A stretch of 64,000 nucleotides of DNA from Ignelater luminosus (taxonomy: Eukaryota > Arthropoda > Insecta > Coleoptera > Elateridae): NCBI GenBank assembly GCA_011009095.1, contig VTPC01091281.1, positions 7,767 through 71,766 of the forward strand. Direction: 5' to 3'. A program made the translations under genes and the position numbers. Shown here piece after piece: positions 1 through 62,450 of this stretch; within the stretch, counting starts at the first letter, position 1, and the number at the start of each line of letters is the position of its first letter. The notes below the pieces were generated by a model. The model did no database searches. It was not told where the DNA came from and saw only the letters and a list, made by a program, of their open reading frames with translations.

Positions 1-1130
1 AAGCCATTGCAGGTGAGTTTGACAGAGGATAAAAGCTGATTGTAAACCGAGTTGGTTTTGTGGTAAGAAAAGTCTAGTTTTGAGTCACTACAGTTGGCTT
101 GGTTGAGGGAGAATTACCCGTTAGGGAACCATTTGATGGAAGGAGGTTTATGAACATAATCCACAGTATATGGTTTGATGAAGGGCAAAGTATGACTTTG
201 AATTACCGCAGCTGATGTTGTTGAAGGCGTAGCCCGCTTATATGCAACTGTAGGTGGGTTACTGAAGGATAAGACCTGATTATGACAAATTGCAGGTGCA
301 TCACAAACAGCTTGAATGAGGGAGGCCTGGTGAGATCGAAATTCGTTTGTATGCCATAAAAAGAGGAGAAATTTGATCGTAAACAATTCGGGTGACCTGC
401 AATAGAACGAAACTAACTTTCGTCAGGGCCCTACAAACAGATTAATGTTTCTTAAGAAGAGAATGATGGAAGGCTAACCGTGCCGAAGATCCACTGCAGG
501 TGGTTTTGTTAAGGGTAGGGTAGCCTATGACCATTACTCACTTTAAGTGGTTTAGTGCAAATCAAAGTTCGAGTATGATCCACCACTGTTCTGGTGACTT
601 AGTTGAGAACAAACACCGACCAACAGCAATTATAAGTAACTTGGTGGAAGACAGAGCCCGATCAAAAACTACAACAGGTGACTTGGTTAATTATAAGACA
701 TAGCTCGAGCTTAAGACACCAGAACTGGCTTGTTTGGTGAGATATAACCACAAGTGGCTAATGACAAATGAGAGAAACCCAACGGTAAGCCATCACACAA
801 ATTACAAATGGATTAATGTAGGATAAAGACCAATTTGTAAGTCCTCGCAAGTGGCTTGTTAAAGGGCAAAGTTCGTTTGTGAGCCAGGAAGATATATTTG
901 GTGTAAAGTGCACTAGAACTGGTTTAGGGCAAAGCCCGACTGTAAGTCATCGGAGGTTGGAGAACAAAGTTTAACCATAAACCAACAGAAGTGGTTTAGA
1001 GATGAAGAGAAACGACCAAACTGTAAACCAACGGAGATGGCTCGGAAGACAAAGGTCGACTGTGAACCACAGTTGGTGGCCTGGAAGGCAAATCTAAGTT
1101 AGTTTCATCTAACCTAAGACGATTAAATAA
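1..1130. repeat. Degenerate ~42-bp repeat array, block 1 (family A)
   Basis: Strongly diverged tandem units whose idealised core reads CCACCGTAGGTGGCCTGGTG followed by AGGGCAAAGCCCGA and a TTGT/TTTGAG stretch. Clear units are seen near 240-320, 640-700, 850-960 and 1000-1090. The core is itself an imperfect inverted repeat. The short open frames over this block are accidents of the repeat. No gene is seen. Confidence 0.7.
421..464. repeat. Shared 44-bp module inside/at the end of family A arrays (copy 1)
   Basis: Begins GTCAGGGCCCTACAAACAG and ends CTTAAGAAGAGAAT. Nearly the same module occurs at about 3846-3883 and 4641-4683. Confidence 0.7.
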
Positions 1131-2995
1131 AAAGAGTTTCCGCATAACGCAATGGAGCCGCAGCGCAACGGGCTTAAAAGCAAAAACTATTTCTAATTTT
1201 TATTTTCTTGTTTGATTCTTAATTGAGAAAGAGTGAACATAACCAAATATTTTTTTAGAATTCTAGAAAAGAAGAAACGAGTATATCAAAACTAATATTT
1301 TTACTTTTGTAACTTTTTAAGCCAAAAACCATATAGAGGAAAAAGCTTTCAGTAAAAACACTTGCCAGTCGCTACAGTCTCAGCTTACATTTCAATTTTA
1401 AAAAGTAGTTATTACAGCAAAATCTCAGTTATTTTTCAACAACATTCATATTTAATTTACTAAAAGCTGAGCCTGCGTAGGATATTAGCATAATAAAATA
1501 TCAAACGGTTTCATCTCATCCGAACATGTTTGATGAACAACACTACAAATCAAAGCTCATTCACGACCGATCAATTAAAAATAAAAAAAAAACGAATACT
1601 TTAGAATTATTCTTTTAGTGGTTAATTAACGTCATGGAAAATAATAAAGTCGTTATATGAACAGTTCGATCCATTATTATCAAATTTTAAAGGTGAATGC
1701 GTGATCAGAATCGAAATCCAAATAGGTACAATGTGCGCCGATTTAATTAGAAAATTACAGTGATCAGTCGACCGTTTAATTGGAAAACAATTGTAGCTTT
1801 GCCAATGAAATAAAATTAAATTGTTATACAATATTGATATTTTCATTTCAATTCTCAATGGAGAAAAAAAATTTTAAACCCGTTGTTAATTAATTGTTCT
1901 GTTTGCTCTCTCTTCTCTTTTTAGTTTTATGCCCAGTAACACGCATTTGTATTATTTATTAGTTAGGTTGGTCAAAATCGATTTTTAAAATAAAAACTTT
2001 TTACTGTATTAAGTTGCAATTGCAACAAAAAGACCATTTTTTAAGAACTGAAGCTAATAAAACACAAATGCTAAATATTGTCAAATTATTCTAAAACGAA
2101 CAAGCAAAAGCCATCTACAATCAGCTTATATTTCTAATAAAATAGTTTTTTGTGTAGTCTAGAAGTGGCATCTTACGTAAAACTTTCATACATAATTCAA
2201 CTTGGTCTTAAGATAGTAAAATTCAATAAACATACTGTTTTAGAGGAGCAATTGCCATCTATTGGTGATACACGTTTATACTGTATCTAGTTTGGTTCAA
2301 TCACATACTAAATTATTTTCTATTTAAATAATTGTTTTTTTTAGTACACTCTGTATTTTTAATATGTTTTTCCTTGATATTATTTTTGTTTATTCATTTC
2401 GTTGTAACTTGTAGTTTAACACTAGGAGATTGTTCCAATATATTTTTTTCCTACGACTTGTAAACCGGCACCCTTAAAAATTTAATGAAAACCGAGTGTC
2501 ACGCCTATTACTTGTCACATTACCCTCAATTACCACAATAAAACAGTCACTATAAATTTCGGAAAACGAAAATATATTTCCATTGCACCAAATGGGTTTA
2601 TGTATAATAAATAGAAACTGAGATGAAATCGCATGAAATTCTTTTAATATGACAATATAAAAGGATTTTAATGTCAATTTAACTTTGAAGAAGAGTTAGA
2701 AAGTGCATTAGTGATTTATTGTGTTCTTTACTACATATGACGTGTAAATATTTTTCTAAAATCTTGTTTTCATATTTTGGTAGACTCTTTTGCTCTTCAT
2801 TATTTGTACAAGTTTTAATAGGTGATGTTTGACCAATAAAAACTGAAAAAAAACAAAAGCAAAATAATTTAAAAATTACAAGCAATCTATAAAAAGATCT
2901 CTTGAAATTAGCAAGATGCCCTTGTACAAACTCAAAACTGATTTTCCAAGTTTTGAAATTGATGACAAGCATGAGAATTCCAGAGATCTGCTAAA
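1131..2995. other. AT-rich DNA with no recognised feature
   Basis: Low-complexity AT-rich sequence. Only short open frames without recognisable motifs; no gene, RNA or bounded element seen. Confidence 0.5.
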
Positions 2996-3019
2996 TATTT
3001 GAACTAACTCCGATAGGTG

Positions 3020-3290
3020 TCGTTACTAAATTTGCAAAATTTTTTAAATTATTTAGATTTTGACTTCAGATTTGGATTCTACATCGAAAACTAAAGACTT
3101 GTGTTTTCGTTTTTTGATATCTTTTTAGGAACAGTCAAAATGGCCGCCAAAATTTAAAAAATTTTCAAAAAATTTCTTTTTACTTTAGAATCATATTCTA
3201 CATCAAAAAATAAGAGACTCGTGTAATTTCAGTTTTTTAATATTACCTTGGGGACTCGATCAAAATGGCGACCGAAGTTTGAAAAGAGTA
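3020..3290. repeat. Diverged 119-bp tandem duplication
   Basis: Two copies of a unit containing ATTCTACATC (3076 and 3195), then AGAGACT/AAGACT-CTTGTG, TTTTTT-ATAT, and GTCAAAATGGCCGCC or ATCAAAATGGCGACC. The offset is 119 bp. Confidence 0.6.
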
Positions 3291-3329
3291 ACAAAACGGA
3301 ATTCGTTGTGGTTATGCTTTGCATTCTCA

Positions 3330-3883
3330 GATGTTTTATATTGAAGGCATGTAAGAAATGATAAGGAATAAATTCAATAGCCTGGTGAGGGAAAAACTTA
3401 ATTAATCCATTGCAGGTACCTGGTGAGGGCAAAGTCCGTTTGTTGGCTAACGCAGGTAGTTTGGAAAAGACAAAAGCCCAATTGTTGGCTTGCCTGGGAA
3501 AACGAAAACTGTGGATCACCGTAAGTAGCCCAGTGACAACGAGATGTAATTGCAAGACCCCATAAGTAGCCTAGTGAGGGCGAAGTCTAACTGTTAGACA
3601 CCGTAGGTGTCCTGATGAGAACAGAGCTTAACTGTAAAACAGCGCGGTTAACCTAGCGAGGACAAAATTCAATTGTAGGTGGCCTAGTGAGAAGGAAGAG
3701 AATTTTTGCAAGTAACCTGATTATTAACGTGAGTCATTGTGGATGACCTAAGATAGGACGAAACTTGATTATAGGCAACCGCAGGTGGTTGGTGATAGGC
3801 GGAGCCCACCATAAGCTACTTTAGGTGGTGTGTTTAGAAGTCAAAGCCTTAAAAACAGATTAATGTTTCTTAAGAAGAGAATA
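3330..3883. repeat. Family A repeat array, block 2
   Basis: Degenerate units with AGTAGCCTAGTGAGGGCGAA, TAGGTGTCCTGATGAG and GTGGCCTAGTGAGA. The block stops at 3846-3883 with the same CAGATTAATGTTTCTTAAGA module as block 1. Confidence 0.7.
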
Positions 3884-4074
3884 ACCATTTTTTTATTTAT
3901 TCTTTTGTTACCTCTGTTTTCCGGTTTTATCTTTAAAAGGTAATTACTTGCATATGATATTGCTCAATATGAGAGTTTTTGTGTTATTATAACGTGTTTA
4001 AGGCTCAGTTGCAGTATACTGACTATTTTGATTTTTACGTTTATTTGTTGAGCAACTCGTCTGTGCGGTTTAGA

Positions 4075-4683
4075 GCCATTGTGGAGAGTAAACCGAATCG
4101 TTATAGCCACCATAGATGGTCACTGGTGAGTTGGTGAGAGCAAAGCCCAATTGTTGACCACCTTAGGTAGCTTGATAAGGATAAAGCCCTAAAGCTAACT
4201 GGCAATGGAAGGTAGACATTTGTAGACTTCTGTAGAAGTCTTAGTAAGAGTGAAATTCAATTGTAATTCTGTTGTTAGCCAGTGTAGACCACATATTGAA
4301 AACAAAGCTCAATTATTGGTTACGACGAGATGCACTTGATGATGTCAAAAACCTATCGTAGGCCACTATAGGTGGCCTGGTGAGGGTGGAATTTAATTGT
4401 TCGGTGAAGAGCAAAACTCGGTTGTTGGGCAGTGTAGGTAGCCTGATGAGGATAAAGCCCAATTGTTGCCCAATTTGTAGGCTGCCACAGGTGGCTTGGT
4501 GAGGTAAAAGAACAATTGTAAGCCATCTGGGTTGTTATAGGCGACCCGATGAAGAACAAAACTTGATCATGAATCATTGTGGGAGACCTGGAAGAGTGCA
4601 AAACCTAATCGTAGCTAACCTTCAGTAGTTTGGTGAAAAGGTCAGGGCCCTACAAAAAGATTGGTTTCTCTTAAGAAGAGAAT
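4075..4683. repeat. Family A repeat array, block 3
   Basis: The clearest units of the family lie at 4355-4520, e.g. CCACTATAGGTGGCCTGGTG at 4364-4383 and TAGGTAGCCTGATGAGGATA, spaced about 40-80 bp. The block ends with the GTCAGGGCCCTACA...CTTAAGAAGAGAAT module at 4641-4683. Confidence 0.75.
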
Positions 4684-6600
4684 ATTACAATTTCACATGC
4701 GGTTTTTAACAGAAATCATAACATGTGCAATTCTTAATTCTTTTGTTATATTTATTCTCCAATTGTATTTTTAAGGTCCTCTTTTACAACAGTTGAATAA
4801 GTTTAACTAGGGGATTATTGTCATAGATACAACTGTTTCCTAGTTAGATTTATCCAATAACTTCACGCTGTTGTCTGTTTTTGTAACTCTGTAAATATAA
4901 GGAAAACTTGATTTCTATTTAACAAAACAAAACTAGTCGGTATTAAACGTGCAACAGCACCAAATGCAGCCGCAGGTACGACAATTTTCAAAAAAAAAAA
5001 AAGAAAACATTTCCAACCTAACAAAATGAAAGCATGGCCTGTTACGACCCAGAAACATCGTGAACGGAGTATAATAATTTGTAATTAAGTAATGAAACGT
5101 TTATTAACTAGTTATCTACCTTATCTACTATCAATTTCAGTTTTTTGAAATTCCACCAAATCACACCAAATATACTCTGGCGCCTGCAGTATAGGCAACT
5201 CATCATTCTCCCTTATAAGATAGCTTGCATGTATTTGACTTTGAAAGTAGAAATTTTTAAAATTTGAAATACCATCTAAAAATTCATTTATAGTAGAAAA
5301 GTAATTTGAACAATTCTAAAACAAAATTTTGTAGTATGTATGTATACATTACTATTCACCGACTAATTATGAATTACAATGAAGTACAGTAATAAAGTAA
5401 AAAGTAGTTTAGATAGTAATAAAAATAAAACAATTTCGTGTGCATGTAGGTAAAAGTTTCTTAATTGTAATGTATGCTTGGTGCTGTAGGGGGTGAACAT
5501 TAACAATTAACATGTTATATTATGTGATGCACACAGGTATTATAAATATCCCTCAAAAACTTTATATGCCAGTAAATTATAATAACAACTTTTTACAACT
5601 ATAATTAAAAGTAATAAAATATAAAATTTACTCCTTCTACCTTTTGTAATTTTTTATGTGTAGGAGGTATATAACACACTTGAGATTTATAAAAATAATA
5701 AATTAGCTCTTGAAATCATTCTTATTGAATTTTTATTTGATAATTAATTGTTAGACAATGGTAAACCATAGATCACATTTTTAAAAAAAATTTTTTGTTA
5801 TTATCTTTTTCTAGAAGTATATTACAGTATAGAATTTGAAGAAAAAAGCTGAAAGAGAATTTTGAATTTTCATTTCTTGCAAAGTTGATGTAAGATTATT
5901 TTTATTTTCTAGTGATGTTTTTTTTATTCAAACATTCTATATCTTTTGTGTGAATAAAACTTCCCTGGTATGAATATTCCCAAATCTTGTGTGCTAAGCA
6001 TTTCTAAAAAACTCAAAAGTCCAGTGCGCTAACATTCATCTTTGATGTTATTTCACTCCTAGCATTCTGAGATAAATTGTGTATGATAATTCTAAAACTG
6101 TAAAAAGGGATCTCCAAGAACGTTTTCAAACTTATATGTAACGTAACCTCACGTTACACAATATTTACTCTAAAAAAACCTCTTATAGTCTTACCCAGCT
6201 AAAACTCAGAGGTGGTTTTGAGCATAGTTAAGGGGATTATAACGGCAATAAAAGAATACGAGTATAAGACACAGTATATTGACGTAAAAAGAATAATCAC
6301 AAGTCAAGAGCATATAAAAATTATTATCGCTTAAATGCGTCATTTCCTTCAAATATCCTTTAAATAAAACCTTAACTTACATTCAGATTTTATAACTCCT
6401 TATTTTAAAAACTAAATCAATTATTTTTTAATCATCCCATTTTAGCTTGAATTTACCCCTATCTACACTAACTAGCTTAGAATCAATTTTTTTTATCTGA
6501 TTAATTAAGATCTATATTTTATAAGCCTTAGAAGCGAGCAGTTTGAATATAATGTGTTATTTAGTAATAACATCTTTTAATGTGTGCAACTGGAAATTTT
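4684..6600. other. AT-rich intergenic DNA, nothing recognised
   Basis: No open frame with motifs, no bounded element and no RNA gene seen. Confidence 0.5.
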
Positions 6601-6604
6601 ACAA

Positions 6605-6610
6605 TTTATT
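6605..6610 (-). promoter_or_regulatory. Poly(A) signal of the TMEM272-like gene
   Basis: AATAAA on the minus strand about 100 bp beyond the TAG stop, at a usual distance for cleavage in a short insect gene. Confidence 0.5.
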
Positions 6611-6707
6611 GTATTGTTTACAAAAATATATTTACATGTTATTATGTACAAAAAGTTCTTTGAGATCCTTTTTACAATTATTATTACTATACACTATTTG
6701 TGTTATT

Positions 6708-6922
6708 CTAAGTTTGAGCATCAGAAGACGGTTTTGGTGTTGGCATCGCTTTGTAATATAGCCAACAAAAACAACTTGAACTGATAGCTATCACAATCAT
6801 TCCCAAGAGTAACCAGTGTGTACTAACATAAAGAAAACCCAAGTTGTACAACATTTCTCTACAGTATAAACCAATTTCTTTATCAAAATTTGGTTGACCC
6901 ATTCCGTAGATTATGACACTAC
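6708..6922 (-). CDS. TMEM272-like gene, last coding exon
   Basis: Acceptor ttatgtttctag; encodes SVIIYGMGQPNFDKEIGLYC, REMLYNLGFL, a final membrane segment WLLLGMIVIAISSSCFCWLY and a short polar tail ending SSDAQT. The open frame extends upstream to an ATG at 6962, but that part is intron in this model because a pyrimidine-rich acceptor and a phase match support the splice. Confidence 0.72.
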
Positions 6923-7670
6923 CTAGAAACATAAAAGAAATCACTAAAAGTTTCTTTTGCATCTCACGAGACTAACAATAATTATAAATGTAATCTAGTA
7001 AAGCTACATTAATTGTGTATAAATTTTATGTTTATTAAGCTCACCAGCTATAACACCCCCTGCTGTCATAAGGTTACATATTACTGCAAAATATTTCAGT
7101 AAAAGCCAATCTGCGTGTTTGTTTAGAACTGGCAACAATTTTCCAACTGAACCTGTAGTACCTATTAAATACCTAATTAATTAACAGTTAGATGTATACA
7201 ATAAAATGCATTGTATGACCTTGCATGATGAAGTAATTTGTAATTCTTTGATCAATCGGACACTCGTTAAAATATACAGTACCATTAAGTAGTATGCTTA
7301 AGTCTGCCATTAGGAGTATTGCTGATATCATTGCTATGACGCCTAAAACAGTTTAGAAATAATTAGAATTAATGAAGCCAAGAACAAAAGCAATATATTT
7401 AGAAATCAGTCGATTAAATCAATTTCAGGTGAAGAACGTAGAAGAAGAATTTAATGAGTGAGTTACATACATAAAGATGCTTCAAAATGAGATTGCAGGT
7501 AGGTATTAGACTAAAAGGACACCTAATAAATTGAATTTTAAGATATCTAAGCCTGCCTATAATACTTAATTACTATTGACATAAAAAAATAAAAACCTAC
7601 GTTCGTTTGTAAGCACAAATATTACACCAAGGAAATGTGCTTTAATGTTATAGGGTTCGTTATTATCCAT
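6708..7670 (-). CDS. TMEM272-like small multi-pass membrane protein (four exons)
   Basis: Join on the minus strand 7670-7601, 7342-7220, 7161-7045, 6922-6708; all phases agree and give 174 residues from ATG (MDNNEPYNIKAHF) to TAG. Hydrophobic segments lie near residues 11-20, 25-43, 86-112 and 137-158. The pattern NECPIDQRITNYFIMQGTTG, then GKLLPVL, a long membrane segment ending AGSVIIYG, then PNFDKEIGLYCREMLYNLGF, resembles the ECP...IP.YL...G..G..K.LL / PNY...YC...LY.FAFW layout of TMEM272-like proteins. That match is from memory of the family layout. NGT at 42-44 is a possible glycosylation sequon. The function of the family is not established. The donor after the second exon (gtcata) is weak, so that junction is the least certain. 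The first AG upstream of the last exon is also usable, but only the one at 6923-6924 keeps the frame. Confidence 0.72.
7045..7161 (-). CDS. TMEM272-like gene, third coding exon
   Basis: Acceptor tatttaatag, donor gtgagc; encodes TTGSVGKLLPVLNKHADWLL and LKYFAVICNLMTAGGVIA, most of the second strong membrane segment. A 122-bp intron follows. Confidence 0.7.
7220..7342 (-). CDS. TMEM272-like gene, second coding exon
   Basis: Acceptor ctgttttag; encodes VIAMISAILLMADLSILLNG (membrane segment), then TVYFNECPIDQRITNYFIMQ. The donor gtcata is non-consensus after GT, but the phase matches the next exon and a 58-bp intron results. Confidence 0.66.
7601..7670 (-). CDS. TMEM272-like gene, first coding exon
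   Basis: Starts with ATG in context aacaagATGG, encodes MDNNEPYNIKAHFLGVIFVL plus TNE and one base of a split arginine; donor gtaggt. A 258-bp intron follows. Confidence 0.68.
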
Positions 7671-10600
7671 CTTGTTAGAATGCACCCTCATCAATAATGC
7701 TGAGAGTGTTTTAATTTATTTCCATTTTCTATATACTAATATCAGGAATTAAATTAGATATCACAATAAAAAATCATCTTTGCAGTGTGTGCATGTTATC
7801 TAACTGATAATTTTGATAAAGATTAGAGTAGTTTTTCCCAGTAAAACACCTATATAGTACATACTACATAAAATTGAGAATTTGAATTTGAAATTACATG
7901 TTTTATAATTTAAAAAAGGTATTAAAAGTCTGAAATGAAAAATACACATAATAGGTAAAAACTGTCATGATTTCCGTAAAGATTATTTCGCCGTCACTGA
8001 TTCTTTAACTGGAAGCTCAAAGTACAATATTTACATAGAAATCTTATCTTATTGATGGTTTGATTATATATCATACATTCCTACAATATAGCGTGCATCC
8101 GATGTCCAATTTAAATCGGCAAGACTTTATCGGACTTATTAATCTGGTAGTCTTCGAACATGATCGCATTGTTTCGGTTTTCCCCTTTTTAGAGCTAGCC
8201 GTTTTTGAGTTATTCCACATTTGTCAAAAAGAAAACAAAAGGCGATCAATGTCCGGTTCAAAGCAAATCCGATCTGGATAAGCCCTTCCATTCCAGAGAT
8301 ATGAATAAAGCTTGGGAAGAACCAAAAGATGATCATTATCAAATAGGATTGACTTGTAAAATCTCTAATAGAAACAAGGTTTGCTGGTAGAGCTAATGGT
8401 CTTAATTAAACATTTCTGACTACTAGATTTTCATGTGGCTACGTATAATAGCAAACTAAGATTCAATAGCAGATCCAGACACTTTCCATCTTCAGTTTGG
8501 AGTTGGAGATTCTTGATTTGTTTTCTGCAATTGTTCATGTTCACGATTAAACTAAATCTAAACTGTCGAAACATGTGCACAACATGAAATCAACAAGGAA
8601 AAGTCAGAAATATAAAATTGTGAATTTTTATTGTCTTTATTATAAATAAAAAAGTATGTAAAACTATACTGATTTCATTGCAATAGCAGAATTTATGGTT
8701 ACCTATAGTTAAAAAAACTGTACGTTTCTTGAAAAGATAATAGTCTCAAGGGAAGTCAAAAGAAGTGAAAGAAAATTAAAAGTCATTTTGTAAATGTTTA
8801 GCATATTTTTGCTACATTTAGCTAACTTATGTATGAATATTATAGAACGCGTCATATAGATTTTTAATAAATAGGTTTTTTTGTAGAGAAAAAAATGCTG
8901 CATCTATACATGTCATTGCTTTTTATTTTCCTCTAGTTTTACAACAATCAGATACACATTGGAATCATTTTAACAAGACATTGATGGTTTTTTGTAATGT
9001 GTAATATGAATTGCTCAAATATCTCAAGATAAACACATAATCAAATGATCCTATAATCGTCATTTGATTATGCCCATCACTAATTAGAAGTTACAGAAAC
9101 CTAGATTATTTCAAAATAAAAAAGTTAATTGTATTTTTGGTTTAACTGCAAGTAATATTATTGTCTTAATGAATAGATTGTATAGAAGGTAGATACGTAT
9201 ATCAAAACAACAACAAACTTCTCTTTGACAAGACAAACATCTTTCTTTAACAGCATTTTCATCATCTGCTTGTTGATATTTATCATTAAGTAGAAAATAT
9301 GTGGAAGATACTTAAACTTTAAAAATCTTAAAATCCTCAAGTGCACTCTAAATGAAAAGTTGGTGTACTTATAAAATTTAATCTGCAATTTGGAAGTCTT
9401 CATTGAAATATTTTGTCCTGGAAAAAGCTTTTGCAAGAGAGAATAGTTTGGTTTTTCATTTGGTATACTAATAAAAATAACCTCGAATTTTGAAAACTAT
9501 CTGTCACAAAACAGAGGTTAAGTTGATTTCATTATGTCAAAAATAGCAATAAATATTTATTTTTACAATAGTATAACACAGTAATAATACAATAAGAAAA
9601 TAGTGAATACAAACATTTGGAATTTCTCAAAGTTTTCAATGGAACTCTTGCTATTTTGTACCAAATTCAAAATTTAAAACAGTGTTTTTAGGTTATACTG
9701 GCTTTGTAACCAGAACATTCCTTCTGCTAATGCTGACTGAACAGGATGCTCGAAAACAATGCTTAATATATAATCTAACAGTATTACAGTAATTTAAAAA
9801 AGTGTTTGTTATTACTAGACTAACTTGACTTTGTTTTAAAACGACATTGAATGTTCAAACAGTGATTCAAGAGATAAAATGCCACAGCCATTAATATTAA
9901 AGAAATTACAACTTACAGTACTTACTAGACCTAAAAGTAGCTTCCTAACAGAAAAAGGTGAATCGTTAGCCCAACCAACATACTAAGTTTCCTTATGCTA
10001 TACTTACCTACAACGTTTGAATGCTTTCAATATAATAAAAAGCTTCAAATATTTTTTTAAACACTTTCATTTATTTAACTGAAAACATAATTATGCTCAT
10101 TACACTTAAAAATGTAATTTAAACAATTAATTCAAGGAAGAACGTTTACATAACGAGGAAATAATTTTTTACAATTATCTATTTAATTATTCTCTTTTCT
10201 TTTAGTTAGTCTGGTCTAACGTTTCCAGTTTTTGTTTTTTTTCCTTAATAAGAAAAGGCACGTCCGTTTGGTCTCCCACAGTATTATAAAAGCATAAATA
10301 AAAAAAAAGAAAATATAAAGGGAAAATAAATTAAAAAAAACTAAACTTGTGAAAATAATTTAATTACATTATCTCGACAAATATAAACAAAACAGAAAGA
10401 AAGGGAGCAAGATTTTAAATGAATCATTTGCATACGACAAAACACAAGAAAGAGAAATTCTTGTATACAAAATAATTAAACCTGAGTGTGTGCATTAATA
10501 TATTAAACTATTTGACTATTAAATGTGTCAAAGAAAAACTGAAATCATAAGTTCATAACGTAACACACTATAAATAATAATAATAATACCAAAGACAGTT

Positions 10601-11240
10601 CAGAATTTCCACTATTTGTTGCAATTATTTATCTAAATAATTGTCTTTGGTTTGCTTTACGTTTAAAATAAAACGGAAACCAATCAAACATTATTAATTA
10701 ATAATAATAATAATAATAACAAATGACTATCAATACAAACTACTGACTAATCGTAGACCAGGTGATATTTATATTGACTATATTTATTATAAAAATTAAA
10801 TTGAATAAAACATACAGTTCCTTCATAAAATAACAGTATATTTCTGGAGATTCAGAGACTTCAGTGCGTTTTTAAGAACAAACTGTATGCTGGGAGAAAA
10901 ATTAATATGATATTATTAGAACAATAATCCTGTTTTTTGAAAGTCCATTAACACTCTTCCCTAGGTGTAGTTTGATTATTTTAAATTCGACTATCTTAAG
11001 AGTCATTTTGAGAGAAAAAGAGAGAGAATCTGAGGCATATGTCTCTGAAAGACAATGTAACTACAACGAATATGAGAAATAACAATTACTTTAAATATAT
11101 ACAACATAAGGCAATATTTATCTCTCTTTTTTACAACTTAAGATAATGGTGTAGTTAGAAATACTAACGAAATCAAGAAACAAATCATAAAAAAATTGTA
11201 TAATATATTAGAACTACATGTATTCTCTTTTAACTACCGG
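7671..11240. other. Intergenic DNA between the membrane protein gene and MSK
   Basis: AT-rich, with simple AAT runs near 10570-10590 and 10697-10720. It probably includes the 5' end and promoter of the TMEM272-like gene near 7.7-8.3 kb and may include distal MSK 3' UTR. No coding exon recognised. Confidence 0.45.
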
Positions 11241-11244
11241 TTGT

Positions 11245-11276
11245 TTTATTTATACAATTCTTCATCTTTTTTTATT
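11245..11276 (-). promoter_or_regulatory. Candidate poly(A) signals of the MSK gene
   Basis: Two AATAAA hexamers on the minus strand (11276-11271 and 11250-11245) lie about 270-300 bp past the stop codon. They are the first good candidates, but the DNA is AT-rich and longer 3' UTRs are possible, so no single site is certain. Confidence 0.4.
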
Positions 11277-11542
11277 TGGTACAATAATTGTAAAATATTA
11301 ATGATTCAAGCTAGGAAGTGCACTTAATTAATAACAATAACATCTATTTATGGAACTTATAGTAACCATGACCGCTAAGAGCAATGGTAGGTAAAAAGTA
11401 AGATATATAATATATATAAACTTGAATCCTGTATCACATTCAATCAATTATTTTTAAATCACGATCAGGTTACCAAAAATATTCATTTAAACTTGTATTA
11501 TATAAATAAAATCTATTACTTAAACAAATACTGTCACGTTTT

Positions 11543-62450
<50,908 letters not shown>

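Noticed and set aside
114-386. 90-codon minus-strand frame, and similar frames at 3229-3555, 4353-4601 and 23272-23634
   Set aside because: They translate the decayed family A repeat; the HQATY-like recurring peptides come from the repeat unit, not from a protein.
8060-8390. Overlapping short frames on both strands
   Set aside because: Mutually exclusive frames of 60-73 codons without motifs; no poly(A) or splice context.
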